From positions 787,581-851,580 of the forward strand of contig VXBM01000280.1 of the NCBI GenBank assembly GCA_013400155.1: a DNA stretch of 64,000 nt, read 5' to 3'. Origin of the DNA: Helopsaltes ochotensis. Taxonomy: Eukaryota; Chordata; Aves; Passeriformes; Locustellidae. A program made the position numbers and the translations under genes. Position 1 is the stretch's first letter; each line of letters opens with the position of its first letter. Under the pieces are notes generated by a model, which saw only the letters and a list, made by a program, of their open reading frames with translations, was not told the origin of the DNA and did not search any database. This document shows, one piece after another, positions 40,001 to 53,300 of the stretch.

Positions 40001-43000
40001 TTGCAGGCCTCTTTCTAGGATATCCAAAGGTATCTACATCAGAAAATGTCTCTTTTTCTGAAGAGGCTCTACAATTTTCATTGTAAATAATGAAATCCTA
40101 AGACTGTTTTCAGTGAAAATCTGATTTTTTCTTTTAATAGAAAACTACTTCAGCCTATAAAAATTGCTTTAATCAAAATCTCAGGGTTTCACTGAAAATG
40201 TCATGATGTAACATATTTGAAAAGTAAACACAGGTAGGAAGAGAATGCTTTTTTCTTTTGACAACACTGGTTTACCATTTATAGTCTCTTGAAGTTCTTT
40301 ACACTCTAAATTTACACAATGCGAAATTATTGTCAATTATGCTAATCTTTTTAATCCTCATTCTTAACATTGATAATACTGTAGTCTTTCAGAAACTCAA
40401 TTGTTTTCACATTATATCTTCCCCCCAGCTTGATAAGCAATGAATCCCCTTCCACACTTTCTTTACTTTTGGTCTTTCCTCTATAAAGCATGTACTCTTA
40501 ACACAATTTTATCCTAGTTCTGCTTCTGTCTAATAAATGCATTTCTACTGTAGCCACCTCTTGTCATCCTTTTGCTTTACTCTCATCTGATTCTTGGAGG
40601 AAAATGGAAAGTCTTCCCACAGGTTTTCAAAGCAAAACCAGAAGCCTTTTCCAGTTATTCCATATTCTGGTAGAAGTCCGTATTTCTGGTATTGAAATAA
40701 GGATAGGAGAGTACCAATACATATTACTGGAACAACGAAAAACCAAAATGCCGCAGAAAGATAGTTATTAATTTTTAATTTTAAAAATTCATTTTAGCCG
40801 TTTTAGGAAATTTTGCCATTTGCTTTTGAGAACTTGGAAGGGTTTCAGAAGTCTTTGTAAAAGAAACTTTTTTTGACTTCCTCAGAAGTTTTCTCTTGTC
40901 AGTGGCACTTTCTGTTGAGCCACATCCCTGGCACTGCCAGCCTGGCTGTTGGCACCGTTACCTCCCCTGATGTTTCTGTGCACACTTGTGCCTGTCATAG
41001 GCTGTGTCCCTGTCCTTTAGTCATCCTGCAGCTACAGTCACAGCTCCATGCAAGGAATTCACCTTTCAAAGGATTTACAATTTGCTATTTTAGTCAGTTC
41101 TTCCTAGACATTATATGCCTTTAATCCAGTTTAATTTATAGCTACTGGTAACTTCAATATTTTAATCAAATCTTTTTTCCATTGTATTTTATTAACTGAG
41201 ACTAAAGAATACTGTTATCTCTGTTAATAGTGGATTTCTTCAACACCACTTTAGGCAATTTTAGCAGCTCCTGGGACAGCATTTTGAAACTGTGTGGTCT
41301 CATAGATTAGATTATAAAAAATTAAAATTAAATCTTGCCAAAAATTCCCATTAAAAGTAAGTGTAAAAAAATACAACTTTGTTTCTAAAGATGCACCATT
41401 TAAATGAGTATTTTTCCTATCAGAAGCATATAACATATTACTTACTACTTTGGGGAAATAGTATCAATATGTGGCAGACAATAAACAGAAACATTTACCT
41501 TAATAGTAAAATCTCTTTAGCATAAGTTGCATACGTTCGTTCTTCTCTTTTGTCAGGGCACCCTATTATATTTATCCTTTGTCAAGCTTTGAAGGGAATG
41601 TGTTTAATTTCTGTCTCACAATCCTAGCTCACTATAAATATAGTGTCATTCTTGAGCAGCATTGTGCACTGAATCTGTAATGTCTTACAAGGGAATTGTT
41701 TCAACTCAGTGAGTAAATGAAAATCACTTGGGATTCAATCCAAACCTGATTTTTTTTCTCATCATTTAACTTGCTCTGTGTCTTGATTTTTTTTCCCTTT
41801 TCCATATACAGATATTTAATTATTTACTCCAAAAAGCCCTAAAATAAAAAATGAAGGAAAGCCCCTCATCACATCAGAGCAAACATTTGTAAATATTGAA
41901 TAAGTGGATAATAAAGCATGCTGGAAGACACCATGATCATATGATGTGACAGTACTGTTTAATAAATCCTTTCAAGAGGTGTTTGCTTCATTGTCTTTGA
42001 TTGTTGTCGCTGACTGGTTACTTCAAGTTTCTGTTTCTGAGAACAGAAAGTCCATGGGGAGCTACACTGCCTTCTGTATAATTTGAATTGATTTTTCCTT
42101 TTGTGCCACTGCAGAAGATGGTGACTGTTTTCATTTTTCTACAGAAAAATTTTGCTAAGCATTTTAAAAGAAGGAAAGCATCTCTAATGAACTTCATGGG
42201 GTTTTTTTAAACTCCTTACAGGCAGGACTGAAGGTAGATAGGGAGCCTTGTGGAACTTCCAAGCTAACAGTGCCAGGATCTTTATCACAGGTAACAGATC
42301 TTCCAGACACTGGGCAGAGAAGTCAGCAATTCAGTATGAAGTCTGGTTCAATACACACTGTTAAAGAAGGATTGGAGGGCCAGGGTACAAACTGTGCTTC
42401 AGTGTGCTTTTGAAATGGTTTGGCTGTGCCCTGCTCTTGAATCATGATAAACTGTAAAATGTCAGGTCTATCCTTAAAGAATTAGCAAATGGGAGAACAA
42501 GTGCTATATGCAGGAGGAGTGACAGAGGCTCCTGATGAAATATGAGGAGAGAGATTGCTCATCTGTACTGTATATTGTGCTGCTTGTTTTCATGTTTATA
42601 GCATATAAAAAAATCAACCCAGATTTCTGAGAATAGTCAGCTTTAGAAAAACTGATGACTGAAGCAGAGAAAGCATTAGCTTTCTCATTAAATGCTAGTT
42701 ACTGATAACACTTGACTGACCTATATACCTCTTAAACAAGAAAAAGGTATTTCTAGAGTGCCTGGGGAAATCAGTCGTGGCTAAATTTTCTTTAGATTTT
42801 AGAAATTATGCTAATCATTTTATGCCTACAAGTTTCATAATGTGGTTTGAGCTAGGCAGCTGTTGCTTATGCTGCTGGTCTCATGCAATGCAGCAGAGCT
42901 GTTGCCTGAATGAGAGCTTCAGGATCTAGCCACAGCATAGCAGAATATTAATAAGCTAGCTAGGATCCTGTTTGGTGCACATGGAAAGGGAATGAACCCC

Positions 43001-43609
43001 CAAAAAGATCTGAAATACTGAAAGAGCCCATGCTGTGGTAGAGAGCTCAGCACTGAGGGAGAGAGAACCCTAATTTGTATGGCCTTCCCACTGCTGCTGC
43101 ACACCAAACTCCCATGTGCACTCCATAGGGAGCCTTCGGACGTGATGGATGGATGCAGGGCTTCTGTGCTCACCAGAAGCCCTTTTGGCACCTTCACTCC
43201 TGCTCTTTGAGCCCAGCTCTGGCCAGGAGTACCTGCTGCTTTCCTTCCCAGAGCACAGATTCAGAGCCAGGCAGGGGAGTGCAGGGCAATGGAATACAGC
43301 TCTGTTTTCCATTGTGGGAAGGAGGGTGAAACCTGCAAGAAGGCGGCAGAAAGGAATTTCACCATATCACATCTGAAACCTGAATTTTACCTGTACTGTG
43401 AAGAAACCTTGAGTCAGTTCTGGCTGCACAGAACTGTGCATTTAGAAGTTTCCTGTAACCTACAGTAAGGGGTTCTGTGCATTTGTGCCTATACCTCAAG
43501 TGCTGGAATAGTCATGTTTATGCAATTCAATAGTCTGAAATATTTTTGAACAAGCACCAGTGAATTTGGACAGGTAGCAGCTTTAAATACTAGCCTTTTG
43601 CCTTGTCAC
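37090..43609. other. Intergenic between the solo LTR and a CR1 fragment
   Basis: Apart from the CR1 piece at 38,255-38,395, I recognise nothing. Open frames of 126 codons (38,102-38,482, overlapping that CR1 piece) and 127 codons (38,701-39,084) have no recognisable domain. The remainder is AT-rich unique-looking sequence. Confidence 0.55.
38255..38395 (-). mobile_element. CR1 3' end fragment
   Basis: TTTAGATTGGAAAAGACCTT followed by TAAGGTCATCGAGTCCAATA is the reverse complement of a CR1 3' end (element sense TTGGACTCGATGACCTTAAA). Weaker similarity continues through the GGACTTGGCATAA region. The far boundary is approximate, because similarity fades without a clear break. Confidence 0.7.
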
Positions 43610-43865
43610 AGAATATTCTGAGATGGAAGAGACCCATAAGGATCATTGATTCCAACTCCTTGCCCTGCACAGAACACCCCAAGAGTCACACCTTGTGCCT
43701 GAGAGCATTGTCCAAATACTTCTTGAACTCTGTTAGGATTGGTGCTGTGACCTCTTCCCTGAGGAGCCCATTCTAGTGCCCAACCATCCTGTGAGTGAAG
43801 AATCTTTCCCTAATAACCTAAATTTCCCCTGACACAACTTCCTGCTGTTCCTTTGGGTGAAACAT
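43610..43865 (-). mobile_element. CR1 3' end fragment
   Basis: Reverse complement of a CR1 3' region: CAGAATATTCTGAGATGGAA, then CATAAGGATCATTGATTCCA, CCTTGCCCTGCACAGAACAC, GTGCCTGAGAGCATTGTCCA and GTGAGTGAAGAATCTTTCCC, ending in the CCCCTGACACAACTTCCTGC segment. Its tail is of the same subfamily type as the fragment at 11.94 kb (both have the AAGGATCAT / CCTGCACAG arrangement). Confidence 0.85.
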
Positions 43866-46227
43866 AGTTAGATGCCACAAAGTAGGCTGCCGCACCTTAG
43901 CTGTATGCATTTTGTATAGACCGCAAGGGCCTCTTGCATCCTTTCCAAGGGGAGTACTGATTTTCTCTCCTTTCATACAACACCCAGAAAAGGTCATAAT
44001 TCAGAATGACCCAGCATCCATAATTTGTAAGACCAGACATCCAAGTGAATAAACCTTGTCCTGCTTCAACCACCTACTTCAAATCTGCCGTATGACTCCT
44101 TGAGGTTTGCGTGAATGTGCACACATCCTATGCCTTCACTTCTGTAAACCAAAATCCTACTGAAAGACACAGAGAAACCTGGATTATGAAAAATGGCATA
44201 TAATCAGTAGCATGTAGCATCAGTCTGACTGACATGTGCCTATTGTCGCTGCTCTTCCTGATCCTGGGGTTGCAGAAGACAAGTTCTGTTTTCAGCTATC
44301 TCTTGATGTCAGCCCAACACCATTCAAAAGCACCACAAGCATATTCTCAGCAACACTATTAAAAACAGACAGCAGAGGATATTTCGATGCAGCAGTATTT
44401 CCCTGTCAAGGTTCTTGTGTCTCAAATAATGAGATGCATGATGCCTGCCTCCTGCTGATAGCTGGACTACTGCTTGCTTTTATAAGAAATGATTTGCTGA
44501 TGAAAAGCCAATCAGCAAAATGCAGAATGTATTACTATGTAATTTCATGTGAAAAGAGATAAAAACAGCCTGTATCCTTGGATAATGACTAAATATTGAT
44601 TTTCTAGTAGTTGTTTTATCTTTGCCCAAATCATCATTTAGTAATGGAGACAGTTCAGCCACTGGTTTAAATAGGATTTGCTGAAGTTTAAATCCCTATT
44701 TCTCTTACACAGCAGCTTCAGGTAAGCAAATGATTGGTAGATCTTTTCATCAGGGGGCACAAGGCAAAGGTATTCCAGGCTCTTATGGTGAAGCTCATGA
44801 GCTTCCTTTTTTTTAGGGAGAAAGCAAAAATAATGACAATTATTTAGATCCAAAGAAATCCAAGAAACACTAGTCCTTCATGCAACATACATTTAAGCCT
44901 TGGAATCCTTGGCCGTGGAGTATTAAGTGCTTGAATAAGCATAAAAAGCAAGACAGGTTTGCTTGGACAAGTTGGCATTGAACTATAACAACTTTGTAGC
45001 TTTCAAGGATTTATTTATTATAGATTACGAATGAGCAGTATGGGCAGCTCTCCAGAAAAGAGGATGTACTGGGGGGAATTGCCACGATACGCCTGCTCTA
45101 TCACCATTCTCTCCCCATCAATTATTCACTTCTGGCCTTCTGGGTTAGACAGACCTTTGATTCAATCTTGTCTATTCATTCTGATGCTCCAAAAAATAAA
45201 CTCCTACATTCTGTAAGTAATTTTCAGTTTGACCTTCTATATACAAAAGGTCCAACCTCTGATGTAGGAAAGACAATTGATGAAGAAAGAGCTTGTCTTG
45301 TTACCTTGCTTGTGTCCCAACTTGTGAATAAAAATAAGTTACATTGAGCCCACATTCAGAGTTCACATTTCTGAGTCAGCTTATGAGGGAAATGAAATGA
45401 ATTGGTGTATAGAGCACCAAGAAGAAAAAAATTGTAAAGCAGAGAATCTAGGTTTATCTATCTCCTACAAATCAATTAATCAATCAATCAATAGGTACAT
45501 TTCATTTTTTAAATTCTCTTATCTGCTTCAAAATGAAATTGCAGATTTTTGTCTACCAGATTTTAAGGAGAGGCAGGATGCACTATTATTTGACTTCTTA
45601 TAGCATGTAAAATTGCTGCCTTCCACGGCAAGGAAGAAAATGATGAAAGAAAATTAAGTGCTCCTGTTAGCAAATACACTTAAAGTAAAATCCTAAAATG
45701 TTCCTTACTAATGAAAACCATCAAGGAATCCCTCATAGCTACATTAAAATTTAAAATTTAATTGGAAATAGGTATTTCTCATAAGAACAGGCAAGAGGAT
45801 TTGGTTTTCTGTACCCATTTTATTACCTTGACAATCACCAGCTCAGTTAACTCTCTCATCTGCTGCAGTAGAAGTACCTCAGGGCTACCAAGGCTTGAAG
45901 ACCACAGAAATTAGTGTCGACATATATAATAAGGTCCTAAATTATCATGAAAACTCAACAAAAATATTGTGAAATCATGTCACAATATGGAAACTAACTC
46001 CCAGAGTGATGCTTTTCAATACGGTAACTTTTGCAATGAATACCTTTCCAGCTTGTTCACATATCTGTCTGGAGAAGGCTATAAATGGATGTCTAGCCAA
46101 TCATGTAATGTCTCACTAAGAGAACCAAAAAATGTTAACCTTTGGGCATGCTGGATGTTTGTGATGATTCTGTGGCTAGTCTGAATCACACACTCATTCA
46201 TTTGTGATATATCTCTCTGGAAGATCA
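43866..46227. other. Intergenic between two CR1 fragments
   Basis: No gene seen. It contains a short AATC tetranucleotide run at about 45,473-45,492. A 108-codon open frame at 44,236-44,562 is unrecognised. Confidence 0.55.
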
Positions 46228-47040
46228 CAGGATCACAGAATGGGAAAGCTTGGAAGGGACCACAGTGGGTCACCACCTACCTGCTCAAGCAGGGCCATCC
46301 CGGAGCAGAGGGCACAGGATTGTGTCCAGAGGGTTCTTGAGAATCTCCAGTCAGGGAGACTCCACAACCTCTCTGGGCAACCTGCTACAGTGCATAGTCA
46401 CCTGCACAGTAACCAAGTTCTTCCTCATGTTCAGGTAGAACTTCCTGTGCATCAGGTTCTGCCCACTGCCTCCTGTCCTGGTGTTCAGTACCACTGAGCA
46501 GAGCCTGGATCTATCCTTTGACACCCTCCCTGCAGAGACTGAGAGATATTGATGAGGTCCCCTCTCAGTCCTCTCTTCTCGACACTGAACAGGCCCAGCT
46601 CCCTCAGACCTTCTTCACAAGGGAGATGCTCCAATCCCGTCATCATTTTTGTCCCCCTCTAATGGAACTGCTCCAGGCTTCACTGTCTCCCTTGAACTGG
46701 ACACCATTCCAGATGTGCCTCACCAGGGCTGAGCAGAGGGGCAGGATCACCTCCCTTGCCGTGCTGGCATCGCTCTTCCTAATGCACCCAGGATACCATT
46801 GGCCTTCTTGCCCACAAGAGCACACTGCTGGTCCATTGTCCCCAGCAGCTGATTTCTGGCAGGTTGGCCCCCAGCCTGTACTGGTACAGGAGGTTATTCT
46901 TGCCCAGGTGAAGGACCCTGCATGTGTCCTGGTTGAACTTCAGATGGTTCTCTTCCCACCTCTCCACACTGTTGATGTCCTTCTGAAGGGCTGCACAGCA
47001 CTCACAGTAGTGATGAAATCCACCAATTTTGAGGCAGAAG
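46228..47040 (-). mobile_element. CR1 fragment with C-terminal part of ORF2
   Basis: The element-sense end is TTCTGTGATCCTGTGATC (plus-strand 46,228-46,245), the CR1 terminal repeat. Upstream in element sense, broken minus-strand frames show the CR1 ORF2 C-terminal region: DINSVERWEE...LKFN, VLHLGKNN, YQYRLGA, then AREVILPLCSALVR. Frameshifts separate these pieces, so it is inactive. The 207-codon plus-strand open frame at 46,518-47,141 is only the antisense of this fragment. Confidence 0.9.
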
Positions 47041-48919
47041 GGATGCCATCCGAGAAGAGATACTTTCTTCTCCTTTTTGGCACATTTAAATGCCAAGTCT
47101 TATTTTTATTTGTCTTATTTTTACAGGAATGTGTGGTGTAAAACACAGTCATTGGGCTAACTGCTGCTCCTCTGCACCATTACAGAACCAGAATAATTTC
47201 AGGAGAATTAAGTGAAAGCACCATATTGCCCAAGAGCACAAGCTCTCACAATCAACCAGGCTGTAGTTTTACAGCAAATGGTTACAGCAAAAGGAAGAAT
47301 TCAATTTCAGCAAATGTTTTGATCATGTCTGCACACGGAATAATGAAAGAAACCCAAACAATACAGTCTGTTCCTCACCAGAATCAATGAATACTATTAA
47401 ATTACAAAGAGAAGAATTGACACCTGCAGGTGGTTTTTTCACACTTTTTTGTTTACCTTTTCATCTGGTAAACTCTTACTGATCTTGCACTGCTGTTGAC
47501 TCATAGTCTGTATGCTAGTCTGAGAAAACATCTCAACCTCTCTATCTCACTTGAGCCTCTACCTCTTGTCATTTCTACAGGATCTTATGGTTCTGTAGCT
47601 GGCTACTTGCTTTCTGCCAGCTCCAGTGATAAAGAGCCCCATGTCACGGAAAACAAGCAGCACTTCATGAACGTCTTTGCTGCTGGTCTTTCAGAAAAAG
47701 AAGAAAGAAAAAATCAAGGAAAAAAAAAAAAGAAAAAAGCTTTACCTAAGTTTGACTATTTCCTCTCTGTTTCTATGGGAACAAGAACAGATGAAGGAGC
47801 AACTGCCAGCCATCAGCTGGATTGCTGAAACTCAAGCCAAGGTAACTGGCTGCTGATGAGGAGCTTCAGGCTTCACTTGGACTGTCCACTGGGTTGCTAA
47901 ATTTGAAATGGTTTCAGCTTGCAGTGGGGAGAAACAGGGAACTGCATAAGGTTTAAAACCAGTGAAAATAGTTTTTCCCTGGGATCTCTTCAAATCTTGT
48001 GACTTCTAGGACAAACTCAGAATAAAATATTTCTTTTTACTAAAAGAAAGAATGCAAAGACTAGTAAACCTTCTTGTCAGGTGATTAAATGCTCTTGAAT
48101 GTTTTTTCAATTTTCATTACAATGGTTACAAAGCATGGAGATCAGCAGATCCCCAATATCACAGATTGTCACAGATTGTCAACACACTTAGCTGAGTGAA
48201 AAGGGTACCTAACAGATATAGGCTTAACAGGCCTGGAAAAAGGCTCTTTTTATTGCCCATCCCTGACCCCAGCTCTAATCCCTGACTCTGTTACCATTTC
48301 ACACACTTGCTCTATTATAAAATCTAACCTCCTGGCTCTAAGACCTCAACTTCTCCTTTCCATTCACATACTGTGGCATTTTGAGCTCTCTTGCAATAAA
48401 ATCCTCCATCTTCTTGTTATCCCATTTTCAGGCATCTCCTACCCAAGAGCTTCCAACCACCAGTTACTCAGCAGCCTTCCTTCCCCTGTGCCCATTGCTG
48501 CTGGCAGCAGCTGTGACCACAGCTCTGGTTGATCGGACTTGCAGAGTCCCTTTCTCCTGTGTTCTCCCTCCTGCCTCAGGAAGGGTTTCAGATGGAGGAC
48601 GCAAGTTGCATTTACCAATAATCCATCCAAACAAAGCTCCAAAGAGATAAAAGTAGGGCATATGAAAAACTTTGTCATAGTGCTAACGTAGTGCATTTCT
48701 TTTTATTGCCTCTATCTGACACTGAGCGTGTGAAAGGGAGAGTTCTTCAGGCTGGTGCCATAATGGGATATAAGTGGTCTATTACTGTGTGCAGTGGAGC
48801 TACACTGACCTAATTTTATGGGAGTTGAGAATCTGGTCACCAGCTTATATGCCTACTCTTCTGTTTTTGCTTTGCTTTGGAAAACACCGAATGGAAGTAT
48901 TTAGCTGCATTTTGTGACG

Positions 48920-48921
<2 letters not shown>

Positions 48922-48993
<72 letters not shown>
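48922..48993. repeat. 72-base A tract with one T
   Basis: A41, one T at 48,963, then A30. It is not attached to any recognisable retroposon body: the upstream flank ends ...TGTGACGGC and the downstream flank begins GCGTGTAATAC. Its length should be treated as approximate. Long lysine or phenylalanine runs in open frames here are artefacts. Confidence 0.95.
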
Positions 48994-48994
<1 letters not shown>

Positions 48995-50253
48995 CGTGTA
49001 ATACAAATTTCTGCATGAAAAACATTTTTCCTTCTTTTCGAATGGTTCACTCCATCATTTCCAGATATATTTGCCAACATCTGACATTTTCTCTCCTTTT
49101 TTAAATATTGTTGCACTCAAATCATCATGCAGAAAAAAAAAAGAGAAGAAAAAGGATAGACAATTCTCAGTGTTAGGCAACTTGTATTAAACACAGCAAA
49201 TAACTGAGGGTAGAGTGAGATATTGGGCTTGTCTTTAGTTTTTTCCATGAAAAAAAATATTTTGGTCTGGTATAATTTTACACAGTTCAGTAGAACTCCT
49301 AAGTATGGATTTACAAACCAAGTGTGACCTCAAGTGGCATGCTGTTCATCTGAGTAAAATACCTGCCAGCGTACATTAGGATAGAAGTACTCCTGAGTTG
49401 CTAGGTGCCACAGTGTTCAGATCCAGCTGGGTCTGCATCAAGTGTTTCCAAGATTGTAAACAATGGGAACACATCTGTGCCTTAATAGCCTACATCTCCC
49501 TTTAATCAGTCCTGAGTTCATTTTATATATAAAAATATACTAGGAAGACTTCATAGGACCATACTTTTGAAATTAACTGTTTTAAAAATCAATTCAGCTG
49601 TGTGTGTTAATAGAAAATGAAAATTCTATGAATTGTTGAACTCTAATAGGCAATTCTCCCTGTGTAGATTTTGTCCTTCTCTGAAGCTGGATGCAGAAAC
49701 TAGGCTGCCTTTTTGTGTTCAGGGTTGGCTTTCACCTCTTTATGTCTGAAAATTGCCCAATGAGAAACTGAAATCTGCATCAGGCAAAGGTTCTTAGCAG
49801 CATCTGAGAGGATGACTCTAAATGTGGCTGTATATGATTTTCAGACATAAAAAACCCCATAAACTCAAATTTCAAATGCTGAGGTAGGTAGGAAGGAAGA
49901 ATGAGAGTGGTCTTGGTTACACACTCAAGCCACCAAAATTATTGCTGAATGTTAAAGCCTAACCTCTCAACAGCCAGGAGGGAAGTATCCAGTAATGATG
50001 AGTGAAGTACCCCAAGAAAGGGGGCAGACCAAAAAAACCTGGCTAGATGAGGCGTCTTCCCACCTTCTCAGGAGGGCTATTGTGGTGAGATTCTGAACAG
50101 GGGCTGTGGATAAAATCATGGTCTCTAAAACACCCATGGAGATACAGGGCTTTGCATAGTCATTTGAAGTAGTTTAGGTTTTATTCAGAAATCAAGATTT
50201 AAGCATTATACAGCCAAATACTCTAATTTCCTTCATAGTAGTACCAAGCTTTC

Positions 50254-50302
50254 CATATACATATATNNNNNNNNNNTATATATATATATATATATATATA
50301 TA
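50254..50302. repeat. TA dinucleotide repeat interrupted by a 10-N gap
   Basis: A CATATACATATAT stretch runs into N at 50,267-50,276, then (TA) repeats continue to 50,300. The gap lies within a TA microsatellite that could not be assembled across, so its real length is unknown. Confidence 0.95.
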
Positions 50303-53300
50303 CAATCTCACAGAAAGAGAAGAAAATTTATGGTATCACCCATATTATGTCTCAGAGAAGTAGCAAACTGAGCAACAAAAATGATGAATTGGATTTTTTT
50401 TAATGGACTGGAACTGCTACATTGTACCATAGGAAAGCCAGAGAAGCTAGAAATTAGCTGTATCATACATATGCAACAGATGCATATGAGATTACGAAGT
50501 GTTCCAGGAGTTTGTCAGGAACAGCTAAATAATAAACTCAAAGTAAGGTTAGAGGAAGTTGCTACTTGCTCTTATAGACTAAGATAGAAGAAGAGATCAG
50601 GAGAGATACTACATAGTAGTTTATCAAGAATAAGACAACACACCATTGGGGTTTCCAGCTAACTTAAGAGTCAGAAAGGCAGCTTCTTATGAGGTTTAAA
50701 ATCAGAATTCATTGCACAGGCACAAGTACTAAGAGGGAAAGGATGATGAATGGGATAGATAAATCAGAAAGCATAATTTCAGGGAATATTGCAAGCTTAG
50801 GCTTTTGAATAGCAATTACAGAGAGCATGATTTTTAATTTCAATTTATGTCCTGGTAATCAATTATACACTGAGCTGGATATAAATCCTTTTGCTGCCCC
50901 ATTAGAAGAAAACAAGCAAATAAAATAAGAATCTTGAATGCAATGAGTTCTCTTCCTCTCTTTCCTCTACCTTTGATTCCAGTTATCTGAGATAACTATG
51001 GAATTTTAACTTTGAAGAAAGCAAACTTGCTGTGCACAGTGAGACTGAATTTATTATCACTTAACCCTTTCAGAATTTTTAGTTCTACTTGTCCTTGCAA
51101 TCATTTCTCTGGCTTAATATGACTTGTGAGAGATCTCAACACTGAAAAACATAGTGTATCCCTAAGGCTAAATTTTCACCTGTCACCTACAGAAGCAGGA
51201 ATTAATGTAAACTGGAAGAGGGTTCTTGATTCCTGTACATCATACTGGCCTGAACAAGTTCTGTGTGGTTCTGTGCAAGCATCTGCCTCATGCTGCGGTG
51301 ACAGAGGAGAGGTTTGCTGCTGCACACACCCATCCCACCACGGCTGCATCCAGCTCTGTCTGAAAGCATTTATATTTTTCAAAACCACCCACCAGCCAGT
51401 GTTCTTGTCAGTACAAGAACATTAACACTTTTTATCTGTAAAATATTTTTCCCCGTGGATCTCCCTGCCAGTTCAGCTCTGGTATGAGTAGTATAGCTGA
51501 TGGAGGCACAGAGAAGAAATGCACTGCTGAAGTGCTGGCCTACAACCACCCACTTCACATATTAATGTGAAGTGGCCATCAGCTTTTGGTGCCTCAGGCC
51601 ACATGAGTGCTCAAGAGAGTGGGAGGTACAAGAGCAAGTTTTAATTAGGGCTACGGATGAGCTCCCTGAGGGGAACTGCCACAGCCACCCTGTCATCACT
51701 CACTGCCCCCAGTCTCCCTGTGACAGTACACAACTTCCACATGCTCAGTTCAAGGGTGCCTGTGAAATACTTTCTGACAGCTCTATTTGAGAGCTTCTCT
51801 GGAAGCTGGGCTACACTGAACTGAAGAGGCAGCAGATATGTGGCACTTGCACACTTACACTCTGCAGTCCTCTACTTTAGAGTGCAACCGGGATAAAGCA
51901 CTGCCAAATGCAACATGCGTTGATCTCACAGCAGCATAAACCAAGATTCAAAGCACAGAAAAACTGAAAAATATTTCCCCAGCTCGGTTCCAGGGAGCAG
52001 TCCTCAGAATCCACTAGGAAAGGGTGTCTTGGCCTCAGCTCAAACCCCCACGTTTGGTTTGGTGAGGAACTGTAGCCATGCCCCAGGCCAGAATGCAATG
52101 AGAGCAAGGCTAGCTGTTTCACCAGCTTGGCTACCTTAAATAAATTAGTAAGTCACAGTACTGCCAACAAACTTTAAAATCCAGTTGGCTACAAATAACT
52201 GATTTTGAAGGATGCTAATAAATAGGAGAATTGTCCTAAACTTCTTTTTCTATGCAAACTTGAAACGATAGAAACCGTTTGACCCAGTAAATATGTAAGC
52301 ATGGATTCTGCTGTTGAAGCTATCATGTATAGCAGAATTAGTAATTATGAGGGTTGTGAAGTGTGCAAATAAAAGTCTGTTTCATATAAAATCCAGTTGT
52401 GAAAATTCAGCTGCAGGTCCAAGAGGCAAACTACAGCCTTTTTCTCCCATGCAGATCAGAAAAACAAAAATTATAATTATGTTTTCAAGCTAAACTGTGC
52501 CTTCATCCATCAGATATGTAATTCCACCATCTTTAAGTTTTAGAGTTTGAAGCTCTCTTCTGTCCACAGGAGCTCAGTGCAGTCTGAGAGGGAAAAAATT
52601 TTAATGCAAGCACCAATTTTTTCATATATCCCAACTGAAATGAGCATATGAGGAGCTTGTATGCATTATTCATCCTATATCCTGGCTAGAATTAATAAAA
52701 CATCCATTGCTTCTGATACCTTATCAGTACAGAGCTGTTCAGCTGTATTGCATTTAGGTGAAGTAATGTACACATCCCTGAGAACATAATGTGAGTTTTA
52801 AGGCTCAAACAATCACGGGAATTTCTTCTCAAAGTTCCTCAGTTTCCCTGGGCAACGCTGTCCCTCGTACATATGTCTTCATTTGGCCTGGTTTCATTTC
52901 TACACGTTTCCCTCACTTCCCAGACTAAAGGAGGACTGAAAGTCTATAAATCAATGACTAAATCATCTTCACTAGCCTCGTTCTTGTTCTCTCCTTCTTT
53001 CTTCTTGAAGCAGCAGCTCATCCTGTGACTTTCTTACTTCTCCAGCTTTTCCAGCTTCAGAGTTCTTCACTACACTTGTACTAATTTCCTTTTTAAATGA
53101 CAGCCAATTGAAAATATGAAAGTCACTACTGATTGCATAAATAAGCATTTGTGCTGCAGTACAGAGGTCTTTAGCAAAACCAATCTTGCATGGATTTACA
53201 TACATCTTATAGCTTTTCAGGGCAAAGAACCTGTAATTTGGCACAAAGTAGTTCCCCTGTTGTGGAGTGGCATTTATAATGACAGTACTAGGTAAATAAC

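Noticed and set aside
48158..48180. Short tandem duplication (CACAGATTGT twice)
   Set aside because: Two copies of a 10-bp word carry no clear meaning.
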